64,000 bases of DNA from Aquanectria penicillioides. Its lineage: Eukaryota > Ascomycota > Sordariomycetes > Hypocreales > Nectriaceae. This document shows, in pieces, positions 47,549 through 59,370 of this stretch. Within the stretch, counting starts at the first letter, position 1. Each line of letters opens with the position of its first letter. A program made the position numbers and the translations under genes. Under the pieces are notes generated by a model. That model searched no databases and was not told the DNA's origin. It saw nothing but the letters and a program-made list of their open reading frames with translations. The stretch lies in contig PYIU01000001.1 in assembly GCA_003415625.1 (NCBI GenBank), forward strand, positions 5,270,746 to 5,334,745. The letters are read 5' to 3'.

Positions 47549-50500
47549 TATTTACTTACCTGCCTATGAATAAAGCTATGTACATCACCGCCTATGAAAT
47601 TAGTCATGAATCGTATTGCGTTACTTAAAACGAATGCGTCCTTCCGAATACAAGCTAATTATACCAAGAGTCTCCTGTCCGTTGACTGGAATATACTTAT
47701 ACTTGCGGGGGTGACTTGGCTCGACTGCCTTTCTAATGTACCTCGAGGGCTCTTGCAGGCGGCAGGCCTGAAGACGCTACGGTGCAAATGGTGTGTCATA
47801 TAACAAACTGATTAGACCCGGGCCCTCTTTATCACGATCCAATCCCGTCCTAGCCCAATGCTTGTACTATTTGGCCTTTCGGAGCTTTGATTGTGGAACT
47901 GGAAATGTGTTTGTAGAAACAGATAATATCCCCCCAAAGTCAAGCGACACACTCGGGGATCCATGGATGGTGAAGAGGCCATAACTTCTGAGCCGGGGTG
48001 TAGACATAGGGCATTGCTACCTGCTATGCCCGGGCCCTATTGTGTTTAAATTGAGAGGCTCAGTTCTTGGGGGTAGGAGCCACCAGATGATGCGAGTGGG
48101 CACTGGAATCAGGGGCGAGACAGCTCTGAATGTGCTGCACACCTCCTTTCCCAGGCCCCCAAGTACTTACTAGCCATGGAGAACCTCTGGATGGACAGGG
48201 GCTTTCAGAGGGAGGCAGGTGCAAGTTCGTGCCCAGTACGTGCTTAATATCGTACAAAATCGTCATTTCAGAACCCTTCACCCACATCTCTCTCCCAAAA
48301 TGCCTCGACTATTCTTTATCTAGACTGTTTTCTGCTTCAATACGGAGTCAACAATAACAATCTGCCTTGAAATTAACGGACTACCCACCTAAACAGGAAA
48401 TTTATTGTCCACCTTTTAGCTCATGCCTATGCTATGATGTTGAAAAAGCCTCATGATGCTATTGTTTCCCTAGCCTCCGTTCATGCGTCAAATTTCGGAT
48501 CATGAAGTGGAAATCGTCGTCTAGCCAAATCATGGCCGAGTCTGGCCTCTGGCTGGGAATACCTCGGTATGACAAGTTTCACTAATGCAACTATGGGATT
48601 GTACACCCACTGTGATCAACGGTACTAGCACTTCAAACCGTTGCGCTTGAGCACTTCTGGCGAACCGGCCAACGGAGTATAATGACCGAACTGGGCAAGG
48701 CAATACCCTTCTCCACCGCTGTCTCTGCGCCCCCAGAAGAGCGGGTTCAGTCAATACCATATCGCCGGTTTTGGATGAGATCTACAGGCATAAGAAGTCT
48801 GACTTGCCTCAGCTGAAGCAAAGCGGAGCACGATTGTCTCATACTACAAAGCATATCTTTGAATGCTCTTCGCATGAAGATAAGTATGTGGAGCTGGGGC
48901 GTCACATCAACAGACAAAATACTGCACTAAGCAGAATAGAGCGGAACCTAAGGATGAGACATTACTAGATGAGAAACCCAGAGGCTGCGTCTAGCTGGGG
49001 AGGGATGCGCCAAGTGACATATGTCCGTGTGTCAATTAGGCGTACTGGGCAAACTTAAGGTGAGTGGGCATTGCAGTGGTTTTGGGGCATATGCAGCTAA
49101 CAATTCTAATAAAGCTATTTGGAGTCTCGAACCTAGAAAGATGCACTACTAGTGATGTCATTGCTTAGGTCGGTAGTGATATGTGCACCTTCTGATTATT
49201 TTCGAGCATCTCATCATTCTTCAAAATTAGGGCTTAGTGATCAAGAGACATCTTGGGTATTGAGGGTCGAATGAATAGTGTTGCCCCAAGTTCGCATTAG
49301 GTATCAGAAGGTTCCACCACCGATTTCCAACATTCAAACTTAGGATACTAGGAATACCATGTCTTGTCTCAATGGTGTAATAGAAGAACCGAAAGGTCCG
49401 AGGCATACCTCGCTGAGCAACCAGCTGTCAAGTTTCAGTACCCTAACTTAGTCTTTGTCAGAGACATATCATCAGACAAGGCCCACTGGATGTGCGGTTA
49501 GGGAACAAGACCCGCCTTTAGGGCAATACCTTCTGGAGGTCGGCAGCTTCCATGCACATAGGACATAATTTGGGCAAGGGTCTGCTCCATGGCTATTCGA
49601 AGGGGCCGATGAACATCCTTTAGGGGTAGCCAGCACCATGAAGACTACTGAATCATGATGGTGGCGTAGGTTATGTATCCTCCAAACCGTTGTGAGCCAC
49701 TGGGGTAGCCAATGCTGGAAGCAAATGAGAAAATGTCGAAAGAGCTTGCTCCTATCCCTCGACTTGAGCGCATTAGCGTCTTAGACTCGTTGACAGATGG
49801 CCCTGTAGCTGCGAAAATGAGCTGTCAATCCCTCATTTCATCTTGGGTGCTTCTTCTGCTGCCGGAAGTCGCCAGGCATGGGATGCAGGTTGATTGCAAC
49901 GCCGTCCGCGCCAACGGATAAAGAGCCATTTCTATTGGAAAATCTAGAAGAAGGGGAGTGGATAAGGTGGCATAAGTACCCACGAACGAATGCTAGAGGC
50001 TCGCCTTGTATAGCCGATGTGTGGGCCCTGCCTTGGAGCCGAGGCTTGTCTTGTTATGTGATCAGATTCAAAGCAGAGGGGGAAAGCTGTGGCCTGGATT
50101 CTGGGGGCTCAGCACGAGACCCCCCAATGAGATAGAGAGAACATTTCAGACGGAGAAAAGATGATTTACGATCAGTCGCATTGCTTCAAGAGGCACAGTC
50201 GCTAGCAAGATTTCGGTACCAAAGTCGAGTAAGGACTGCGACAGGGGGACGGGGAATGAGTTGGTCTGGGTTGGGGCGATTGGGGGGATTGGGTGGCGTT
50301 GGGACACTTTACTACAATGATACAGCGAGTGAATATAAACAGACTAAACCTGGCTAGCGAGCAGAATACTTGTCTCGCGGGCTTTGAGACTAGCCCTTTC
50401 TGCAGCAATCGCCAATTGTTTAGGTCGATACATGGAGATAGGACAGGTTCCAAGTGCAATCGAGGCTGGTATTCGCACAGCGATCTTACCAACGCGCCAG

Positions 50501-51106
50501 GTGGCAGGTACATGTATCGATCAACCGGGAAGGGGCCCGGCAGCGGTCAGTGGCAGTTGACAGTGGGGTCCTCCTTGCCCAAGACCCGCATGCCCCTCAA
50601 CGACCGCCAAATTCGGTTCTGCAAGAACCCCCTGAAACGGCAATCAAGCATCGAAATCCAGTTCACCATCCCATTTGTCCCTCAACACCGACTTTTCGCT
50701 CTAACCCGCCACCAACAGCCGCAGCCAGCACCAGTGGTGTCGGGCGTTCACTCGACCCAGGAGCAGAAGAAACGGTACGGGCCATTTTTAGATTCCGTCT
50801 AGGCCATTAGGCCTGCATTGGTCGCTGACTAGTCATTGCAGACGTTGGCCGCCCGCTGCATCAGTCCCGCTTCGTCGGCTTCGTTTGCACAGTCATCGTG
50901 CGTCGGAACATAGCCACCTGTACCCGAGTTGCCGGCGGCATCTCTCCCAGCGCCCTCACGAACACCTCTCGACCACTCATCTAAGATATCGATTCTCCTT
51001 CAGGAACCACACACATGCATTAATCGGAGGCGGTTCTCCTCTTTATTTATTTATTTTTTTTCCCTCTTTTCTTTTCTCTTTCCCTCCCAACACATTCTCC
51101 ACCATC
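47549..51106. other. 3.6 kb region without a recognised gene, visibly AT-richer
   Basis: Between the AlkB-type gene and RIB7 no frame carries a recognisable domain. From about 47.6 to 50.1 kb the base composition looks markedly more AT-rich than elsewhere, with dense stop codons in all frames, as expected of a mutated repeat relic or neutral spacer. From about 50.2 kb GC rises again, and a 169-codon plus-strand open stretch (50293-50802) lacks any family signature. A possible 5' UTR intron for RIB7 (GGTACG near 50774 to TTGCAG at about 50840) cannot be confirmed. Confidence 0.5.
51045..51095 (+). promoter_or_regulatory. pyrimidine-rich leader before RIB7
   Basis: A nearly uninterrupted T/C tract ends about a dozen bases before the RIB7 ATG. 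Such CT-rich blocks commonly mark the transcription start zone in filamentous ascomycetes. It supports the start chosen for RIB7. Confidence 0.5.
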
Positions 51107-51910
51107 ATGTCTGAACTCCTCACTTTCCCTGCTGAGTCGGCGGCTCTCCTTGAGTCTCGACTGCCTCCCTCGCGTGCGTCAACCTCGCCATCTCAACCAT
51201 TCGTCACCCTCACTTTTGCAACTTCACTTGACTCGTCTCTATCCCTTGCTCCTGGTGTTCGGACCCGACTCTCTGGGCCCGGGTCCAAAGCTATGACCCA
51301 CTACCTCCGCTCGCGTCATGCCGCCATCCTCATCGGGGTCTCCACCCTTCTAGCCGATTCGCCTGCTCTTAACTGCCGCATCACGGATGCTGCAAGCCAG
51401 CCCCGTCCCATCATTATTGATCCCCATCTTCGTTGGACTCCTGATCCCGCGGATAAGGTCCTCGAGGTTGCCCGCCAAGGCAAAGGACTAGCCCCCTTCG
51501 TCTTGACCGGGGTGGAGGCGCAGGCCTTGCCTGCCGCGAGCGCCGCCCTTCTTGAACGACATGGCGGCAAGTATATCCCCATAGCAGCCACATCCTCGGG
51601 TCCCGATGAGAGGCTGCGATTTGATTGGCGCGTCGTATTCGACGCATTGCTCAAGGAGGGCCTCTCAAGTGTTATGGTTGAGGGGGGTGGCCGAATCATC
51701 AACTCGTTGCTGGATTCAAGGTTCCACGCCCTGGTTGACTCTGTCATTGTCACCATTGCACCCACCTGGCTCGGCAAAGGGGGCGTCGTCGTATCTCCAG
51801 ATCGTGTCGAAGACTCCGCTGGAATTCCTATCCCAGCTGCGCGGCTATCGGATGTGTCATGGCATCCCTTTGGTGAGGACATTGTTTTATGTGGGAAGCT
51901 GCATATCTAG
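51107..51910 (+). CDS. RIB7: 2,5-diamino-6-ribosylamino-pyrimidinone 5'-phosphate reductase (riboflavin synthesis)
   Basis: A single exon of 804 bases encodes 267 aa, close to the usual 240-270. The protein is a RibD C-terminal / dihydrofolate-reductase-like fold: FVTLTFATSLDSSLS at the start, SKAMTHYLRSRHAAILIGVSTLLADSPALNCR (ribityl-phosphate and NADPH contact region), RPIIIDPHLRW, VMVEGGGRIINSLL (nucleotide-binding glycine loop) and a final IVLCGKL. In fungi, RIB7 reduces the ribosyl side chain before deamination, the second step of riboflavin synthesis from GTP, in the cytosol using NADPH. The ATG at 51107 follows a long CT-rich leader (about 51045-51095) typical of fungal promoters; upstream in-frame extension lacks conservation. 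It converges on the permease gene with a 298-base gap. Confidence 0.95.
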   Translation: MSELLTFPAESAALLESRLPPSRASTSPSQPFVTLTFATSLDSSLSLAPGVRTRLSGPGSKAMTHYLRSRHAAILIGVSTLLADSPALNCRITDAASQPRPIIIDPHLRWTPDPADKVLEVARQGKGLAPFVLTGVEAQALPAASAALLERHGGKYIPIAATSSGPDERLRFDWRVVFDALLKEGLSSVMVEGGGRIINSLLDSRFHALVDSVIVTIAPTWLGKGGVVVSPDRVEDSAGIPIPAARLSDVSWHPFGEDIVLCGKLHI

Positions 51911-52208
51911 TGTGAGATGCCGCCTTTATAAATATCTAAGGCTCCCGCCCACTCTTATTTTTCGACCCCATCCTTCTTCTATTGATTCTTTATAACACCA
52001 TCCATTTATTCCCCCGCCAATCATGGACGCTTCCAACGCGTCCTAGAGTGAGACTGCACTCTCCTTGCTCTCTTGCTGTTGCTTCTCCTTTCCTCCACCC
52101 ATCTCAACCTAACTATCGTTCCCAGCTCACTTCATCCGTCGTCATATCCAACCTTGGCCATTACCAACATCACCCCACCAACCACCCGCCCGATACTAAA
52201 TCACCTAC

Positions 52209-53983
52209 TCAGATATGACCCACCCACTTGATCTCCAAGTTGCGCAGTGGATAATATGCGATCGCGGTGACAACGAATGCTGACTCGAACCCGAGGTCGC
52301 CAATCCGAGATCCGATAGGTCCAGAAAACCATGTCGTATCCATTGCAGGGACTACCAGTGCAAGGCTGATGAGTGAGGCACCGATGGCGGCAATTCCAGG
52401 AGAAAGACTCCGTCCTTTATTCCATATTCGTGGGTCAAATGACGAATAATCGAATTTCCTAAACACCAACAGCTCTTCAATGATAATGGCATCAAAACAT
52501 CCGGCCCAATATCCGATGAGAGAGAGGAAGTTTTCAAGCGACGTGGCCCATTCGACTGCGGCATAGATGGCCATGGGAATCATAATGGCCATGGTGATGA
52601 TGATAAAAATAACGCGAGGGACCTTGGCGAAGACGGGAAGAAGCATCTGAAGATTGAGCCCAACCGAATAGTTCGACAGAGCAGTGTTCCCGATGGTGCT
52701 TAAAGCCAGAATCACAAGCACGAACTTTCCGAAGCCGCCCGCTGGCTGGAGCATTTCCGCCAGGACGCCCCCGATTCCGTATGAATCCCATGCTGTCTGC
52801 CATGACTCGACGTTTGGGATGGCACCTCCTATAGCAGCCCCGAGGATAAGAAGAGGGGTGGATGGCACCAACAACCCCAAATACACATAGGTAAATATTT
52901 TCAACCTGGAATCGTCAGCATGGAGGGTGGTTTCAAGGGACGATTCCAGAGTGTGCCAACTCACTTAGATGTCCTTGGACTATGATAAATGGTAAAGTCC
53001 GATGCTGTACCACCAAATGTCATGAAGTATCCAGCCATCAAGCTCCCATATCCGATGACGCTTTTCACTGTGGCTGGACCAGCCTCGACTTGATGAACCA
53101 GGTGCTTACCTCCGCACCCAACCGCAATGACAATCCCAATAAGGTTGGGTATCCATTGCCATCGCTGCCAGACATGGATTGCTCGATATCCCAGAAATGC
53201 GGTGACGAAACTCAATACGCAAACGACTACGATGCCAACACTCACACTGATATGTGCGCCTTCATTAACCGCTGCAATGGCCTGTCCACTGACGATGGAT
53301 CCAACGAGAGTGAAGCCGGTCACTGTTCCTGCGTTAAGAAGAATGGGGATCACAACGAAAACGGCCCTAGTGAGGTATATCGGTGTTAATTCGAGTTTCG
53401 ACAATGGAAGATCGGGTGGCAAAGAAGATACATCACCTACCCAAACGAGAATCGAGCTTGAATCATCTGACGCATGCCTGTCTGAACGCCTCCAATGCTA
53501 ATAAAGGCTGGAGGAATACAGGTTATGATATTGAAGAAGAGAATTATCAGAGACACATCTCGAAGTTTCAGCCCATACACTGCTGTTCCGAGCGCACCTG
53601 TTGGCAACCTGACATAGTTTGAGCATGCGAGCTTGAACTTGAGAGGTTGGCGCGACTTACGGTAACACACATAGCAAGTCGGTGAAGAAAACCGTGAACA
53701 AGTTGTTATATGCTGTTTCTGTGCGTTTCTCCAATGGGACAGGTTCGATTCCATTCTCCTCGACGCCAGCGTCAAGCAGTTTCCGATACCACCCTGAAGG
53801 AGCAAAGGCGCCACGCTTTACTGACCTTTCGCTGCGACCATCGTCGACGTCAGGGCTCATTTGAACAGCCTCGGACGGTAATCCGAGATTGACTGGTTGG
53901 GGTTCGAGGTTTGTGTTTGCCTCTACGTCGTCGCTGCCTTGCGTCGTCACCTGAGGTTTGGTCTTGAGAAGTTGGCGCCACAT
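52209..53983 (-). CDS. NCS1-family permease, purine/cytosine type
   Basis: Four exons (53661-53983, 53441-53608, 52965-53366, 52209-52905) give 1590 bases, 529 aa, in frame. A polar N-terminus precedes the NCS1 entry signature (GVEENGIEPVPLEKRTETAYNNLFTVFFT). About twelve hydrophobic spans follow, including GALGTAVYGLKLRDVSLIILFFNI, PILLNAGTVTGFTLVGSIVSGQAI, YGSLMAGYFMTFGGTASDF, LGLLVPSTPLLILGAAIGG and NTALSNYSVGLNLQMLLP. The family couples uptake of purines, cytosine or related nucleobases to protons at the plasma membrane; FCY2 of yeast is the closest functional model. Substrate specificity cannot be read here. The start ATG at 53983 is the only one near the family's N-terminus. It is not obviously linked to RIB7, although both touch purine or riboflavin metabolism. 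Confidence 0.93.
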
Positions 53984-54900
53984 TGTCCTGGCAGAAATTT
54001 GACTCAATCACAGAGCCGTCTTGGAGTTATTGGGAAGAAGGGATGGCCTGACGACATGGAACAGCTGTGAGTCTTTAAACACGGCATGGGAGGAGGTCAA
54101 CAGAGATATGGATCCCCCGTCGTCACTGAACACGCTCAGATTGGACCGCCGTTTCCACTACGTTAAATCCTTGGGTACCAGAATGTCGCGGGCCTCGGTT
54201 TTGCGCATGACCGGCCTGGCCAGCTCTGGGTCGTCTTGTGTGGTCCCGCCAAGGGAACATTCAAAGCGATCGAGACCTAAGGCCGTGTCCTGCATCAAAC
54301 ATCATTGCAATGTTGACTTGTCATGTTGTCGCTGAAAATTTGTTCAGCGTGCAGCTTAGCGGTTTACGGCCACTGTGCGCGAAACCTGCATTTTGAATAG
54401 CCACCTGGCGTTCCGCTGATTCATGGTAGACGGCATTTAATTAGACGCCCAGGGTGGTCAAGCCTCAACACCCTGGAGCAAGAAATCATCTTCGTCTCAT
54501 GCATCTGAAAGACGCACACCGACACAACGAAGTCTCGGGCCAGGCCACTACGACCCTGACCCTTCGGCTCCAACTCCTTGCATTCAACCAACTGACCGAC
54601 ATATCAGGGTGATCGTCACACCGGAACATAGGCTCAAGTTCCAGGGCGCTGCGGCCCGGGTTGCAGCCGTAGTCATGTGGGACCCTGAACGGATGTGAAT
54701 AGAGGTGAGGAAAGGTGTGAGCAGGGTGCATGGTCCGCTCAAATATGAGCATTCTAAGGCTCTTGGGACGCCCTGCAGGCGAGTACTTTCTTGCAAATGA
54801 GCCAGTTGCAAGGGCCTTCCTTGTTGAACCGCCACTCCGCACGACTACCGACCTTTGGCTCGACCTGTCCGAACGCCAAAATGGGGGGGAGGAAGGAGAT

Positions 54901-54918
54901 GGGGGGGGGGGGGGGGGG
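54901..54918. repeat. 18-base G run
   Basis: An uninterrupted run of 18 G, preceded by shorter G runs. It is capable of G-quadruplex formation on the plus strand and is a likely place for assembly length error. Confidence 0.9.
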
Positions 54919-56430
54919 CCGTTTTGGCAAACTAGGCTCAGGTATCCGTTGTGCACCGGGTCCTCCGTTTGCACTAGCGGGTATAGGGTGGAGAACTATC
55001 CAGACAACTCGCCCAGTCCCTGTCCTGACCACCGACAATGACAAACTGCCCGTGTTGAACTAGAATGGGGTGTCTCAAAATTCGACTTCTCCTTGGACGA
55101 GCGAGTTCCACGAAAGCAACTAGAAAGAGATCCGTGACCAAAGATCAAGTCCGGCTCGCCTTTCTCATACTATCATTCAAGGCTCATTCCGGCTGGAACA
55201 TCAACTACGTTAACCCCCAGTCTAAGACCCGCTCGTCCACACATTACGCCAGCAACCGGGTGTCATCTTTGAGGGGTGGCAGTAAACATCAACCACAGGT
55301 GTAGAGCAGAGGGCGCATCGCCGTGACTTCCACGGTCTAGATTGGGTGCTAGTCAAGCACTTGGAATTGTCGGGAGAGCAATGAGTGGGTTGACCTAGAT
55401 GCACAATCAAAGGCTGGCTTGGATGCGGCTTCACCCATCCCGCCCGAGTCTCAAAATGACCCGAAGTATCTGTGCGGGATTTACATGCTGCATGTAGTTT
55501 CTTGGGGGGAAGAAGGGTGTGAATGTCACTCGGACAGCAGGACTAGAAACACGATAATCTGATTTATCATGCGATGGCGATTGGGGCGGCTTTTTTTTTC
55601 TGCCCTCTTGCTGCCCTGAATCACCTGGGGACGCAGGAATCCTTCACAATGCCGATCCTCTTCCGATTTGGGCCATTGCCCCTCCAGCACTCCTACAACG
55701 TCGACAGAGAGAATCAGAGACCGCAGATCTCAGTCATTCGAGAGTGGTATGATGTGAAATAGAGAAGGATGGAACTCCCAGAAGCAAGCTCGATACAGCT
55801 ATTTGCAATATGGGATTTTTTGTTCTTTTTCTTCTTTTTTTTTTGTTGGAAGGACAGAGCGCGAAAGAAACGTTAGCTGACCAACGGCAACGAGAGTTCC
55901 TCGACAGAAGTCGGTCATCACACCTTCTGGATTGTCGGCCAAACCCCCACCCCTCCCCCCAATTCGATATCCGGGCTTAAGACTTCTGGAGTCATGACCT
56001 CCGTAAAGGGAGGATGGTGGGTTCTCTAGCTAAGTTAGCTTAAGAAAAGACCTTCGGGGCGACCTTTGCCGGCATGCTGCAAAACGCAATGGGAATGGGA
56101 GTTTTTCGACCACTGGACTTGAGGAATGGGGACACTACTTTTGCTGCCCGCTTCTTAGCTCTGGTCGTGCTTTGTTGGCACCGCCACCCCACACCCTAGT
56201 GTGACTGGGGTGTTTGTGTCTTTCATTATCCGCCACATGGCAATGGTCTATGAACTAGTTCGCCGCCCGCTTGACTACATTTGCCGGAGTTTAACCTGAA
56301 CGCCATTAATTTCTTCTACTGAGAAGGGTGGGGAAACACACATGTATACTGAGAGAGACTGATGAAACATGTGCCGCACACTCGAGCGCGCGGGACGATT
56401 TCTTCTAGTTTCGAGAAAGGTGAAAAAAGA

Positions 56431-56470
56431 AAAGAAAAGAAAAGAAAAGAAAAGAAAAGAAAAGAAAAAG
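56431..56470. repeat. (GAAAA)n microsatellite
   Basis: About eight copies of a 5-base purine unit, flanked by a short A run. It is a polypurine strand, with no coding sense. Confidence 0.9.
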
Positions 56471-56920
56471 TCACACAAGAGGGGGGATGACAAGAGGGGA
56501 GTGGGGGGCTGGATATTTCTGAAAGGGGCCGAACTTGGGGCTGTCACATTGGGGAAAGAAGGTAATTATGCTGGCACTATGGGACTAGATCTGCGGAGAA
56601 TGTCGCACTCGAAGAAGCAACGTGAAGTACCGGTACTGTATTTTTTTTTTATCCTGGCCAAAAAACTCAACGCCAAAAGTTGCTGCTTGACTCAGGACCC
56701 GCCAGTGTCCAGCGCAGAAATCAGCTTTCGCATGACAGGCCGACTATGACCCAGCTGTAGGGCTACTAACGAGCCAACTAGAATGCAAACAAACCGTCTA
56801 TTTACCTTTACTTTTATAGGCACCTGACGTGCCATCCCTAGCTAGCGCCAACGAGCGCCGCGGCTTTAGGATTTCTGGGTCTGATGGAACAGTCAAAGTG
56901 CTGAGGGTGGCTATTTTGCG

Positions 56921-59337
56921 TCAATAGACCCCCATGTTAGCCAAACACGATCTCCATCGACTAAAAAGAAAAGGTGCATGATAGGGATTGGGGGTATCCG
57001 TCAGGTCCCAGAGCGAGATGGACGGATCGGGTTTGAAGGAAGGCAACGGGGGATGAATGATGGAGCAGCCGTACCAGGTGCCGCCGTTCGTAAACGAGAC
57101 TCGCGGCTCAATAGGGTTCCCATCTGGATCCATCCTCTTGCAAAACTCGAGAGTGGCCAGCATGGTTGCGACCATGATCCACACGCTATTGTCGGCAAGG
57201 AATCTACCTACGCAGACGCTGCGAGGAAAAGCCAGAAAGTTAGCAAAGATGAGGAAGAGTCTTGGCGATGGACATGAGCTTGTGCTAACAAGGAGGAGGC
57301 ACCCATCAATGACAGAATCCACCACAGTCTTGACGATGCCGCTCCACACCACTTACCGTCGACCAAAGCCAAAGTTCCCTACGGGGAAAGGCTCGCCTGG
57401 CCCCCCGTTTGCGTGTGGCTCATATCTATCGGGGTTGAATTCGTGGGGCGAGTGGTACATCCGCTCGTCATGCGCCATGGCATGGGCGTTGGCGTATACC
57501 ACAGTCCTAGAAACATATCAGATCCATTCGCTGTGTCTTTGAGATACCGACTTATCGAGCTCCATACCCTGTAAATACACAAATAAAACCGTGAGTCACC
57601 ATTCATCAAGCTGCTACTGCGATGGGCGGGTCTTCATACCTTTGGGAATAAACATGCCTTGGTAGACGTCATCCTTGAGTGATTTGTGAGGGATACCTGG
57701 TGAGCAGATCTGCGTCAGAACGAGCTAGGGTTGGGCATTAAGAAACGGGAGGCTTACCTAGCGGCGCCAATGGCGACCAGCTGCGATCGAATACCTTAGT
57801 TTGAGCTCCAAAACACCAGGGATAAACTCTCATACGGATGCAGGCTAGACGTACCGGTATACCTCTTGGACAATGTGCTCTATGTACGGCAAGGAGCCCC
57901 TGTCTGAAAACTCCGGCAGCCTATCCGGCCCGATGACCGAATCCAGCTGGTCCCGAGCCTTCTTTTGGATTTCCGGGTGAAGCACCATATTGAGAATGAA
58001 AATTACACAAGTGGCCCACGTCTAAGAGTCCGTTGTTGAGCATTCAAAATCAATCGCCCTTTTCGGACTTGAACTTACGGTATCAGCCCCGGCGATAAAG
58101 ACGGCCCCTGCCGCGCCTTTAATGTCATCTAGTGTCCATTCTTGCTTGTTTCCCAGCGCCTCGTTGGACTTGTACATGTTGAGCAGCTGGTGTGCTAAAG
58201 CGGCGTCGTTATTGACGGCATCCTGCCATTGTCAGCTTCTTTGCCATTACCATCCGGGGGTTCGTGCCCGGGCCAGGGTGTCAGTGAGAAGCCGTGCACG
58301 CAGACTCACATGTTCCGCTTGGGCGACGGCAAACGGCACGTCATGAAGTTTCTCGATGGCCCAGCGCCACTGTCGTGCAAATCGAAGCGACCAATCCCGA
58401 ATAAGCCAATCAGGGAGGTAACGGGCTGCGGAGAGTCAGAACAAATTCAACACTCAATCGTCCTTTGTCCACATTGCAGAAGCGCATGAAAACCAAAGAC
58501 AGTCTTACCAGGAGGAACTAGATCAACGATGCTGTTGGCTGGAGCACCGCCGTTGCCAGTGGCGTACATGGCGTCGTTGGCAATCTGGATGTAAGGATCA
58601 TCATCATAGGGAACGTCTGTTCCATAGCTGACTTGGAGGACAATTGCTACCGCAAGTCTGCGCAGGGACGTTTCCCATCCATCCGGCCGTCCAAGAATGT
58701 TGCGGACCGTTCGGCGGGCCTCTGATACCTGAAGTTTGTGCCACTTTCGGACGTTTGTGTTGCTGAATGAAGTCTGGAGGAGCTTGCGGTGCATCTGCCA
58801 TCGTTCGCCATAGGGAAGAAAAGTAAGGGTTTTCCCCCAGCCCATCCTTTGTTGCACGCGCCATGTGTCAACTGCCTGTATCATGAAGAAGGGAGAAGGG
58901 AGAAGGGGCAAGCTGGACTGGAGGAAAGAGACTTACACTTCCAGAAGGGTGAACCGCGGACGATCACAAAAGTTTGCTCCTTTTCGTTCCAGAACATCTC
59001 GAGCTGCACTGACGCTATTCAGAACGACAATCGAGCGACCGAGAGACCTGACGTGGATGATATCTGAATCTTTAGTTTCCTTTAGTTAGACGATTCCGAA
59101 GCCGCCACCGGATCCAGTTGTAAAAGGGAGCAATCATACTGTATTCCTTTGACCACTTTGCGTACGCTGCTGCGGTATTCTCATGAGGGATCACACGGGT
59201 ATGCCCGAGAAGGAACTCCCCGGAGGACCAGGAGGAAGGGGAAGGACTGGTTTGGATCGCCAGTGCGCCAGGACTAATATCACAACGCAAAAGACAATGC
59301 ACAGTTCAACAAGAATTTTGGAAGACAAGAGTTCCAT
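56921..59337 (-). CDS. cytochrome P450, multi-exon, two apparent 1-base losses
   Basis: Ten exons are inferred (59140-59337, 58937-59069, 58509-58846, 58310-58425, 58222-58079, 57855-58021, 57758-57780, 57640-57696, 57357-57506, 56921-57218). Hallmarks: an N-terminal membrane anchor (ILVELCIVFCVVILVLA), the proline hinge LPLPPGPPG, LPYGERWQMHRK (helix C), the I-helix AGADTTWAT, a K-helix-region EVYRW, FNPDRY, and the heme loop FGFGRRVCVGRFLA with its cysteine. It is a microsomal monooxygenase of the OrdA-like fungal type; substrate unknown. Exons total 1624 bases, two short of frame. One base seems lost in the C run 59218-59221, right after the proline hinge. One seems lost at 57639-57640, between FIPKG and TVVYANA. 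Restored length would be 541 aa. No backbone enzyme is next to it, so I do not infer a metabolite cluster. Confidence 0.87.
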
Positions 59338-59370
59338 GCTGCTGCTGCTGATGATGATGATGATGTTGAT
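59338..59370. repeat. trinucleotide tract upstream of P450 start
   Basis: On the plus strand CTG units run into ATG units, ending just beyond the P450 start codon. On the P450 strand this is CAT/CAG repeat in the presumed 5' leader. It is length-variable by nature. Confidence 0.85.

Larger units (their letters stand above)
53984..56920. other. 2.9 kb intergenic between permease and P450
   Basis: No frame with domain-like composition. It contains an 18-G run at 54901-54918 and a (GAAAA)n tract at about 56431-56470, listed separately, with several AT-rich patches. It must contain the permease promoter and the 3' flank of the P450. Confidence 0.55.

Noticed and set aside
49105..49140. tRNA T-loop-like GGTTCGAGACT on the minus strand
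   Set aside because: The flanking bases do not form a T stem or acceptor stem, and no anticodon arm is found.
50293..50802. 169-codon plus-strand open frame before RIB7
   Set aside because: No family signature and no convincing splice partners; it probably includes RIB7 upstream sequence.
57513..57534. Extra micro-exon in the P450 carrying GMELDKS
   Set aside because: In the phase set by the previous exon it reads a stop, and the inserted residues are foreign to the family; a lost base at 57639-57640 explains the phase better.
52209..59337. Secondary-metabolite cluster from a transporter next to a P450
   Set aside because: The transporter is an NCS1 nucleobase permease, 2.9 kb of non-coding DNA lies between them, and no synthase, terpene cyclase or pathway regulator is present.
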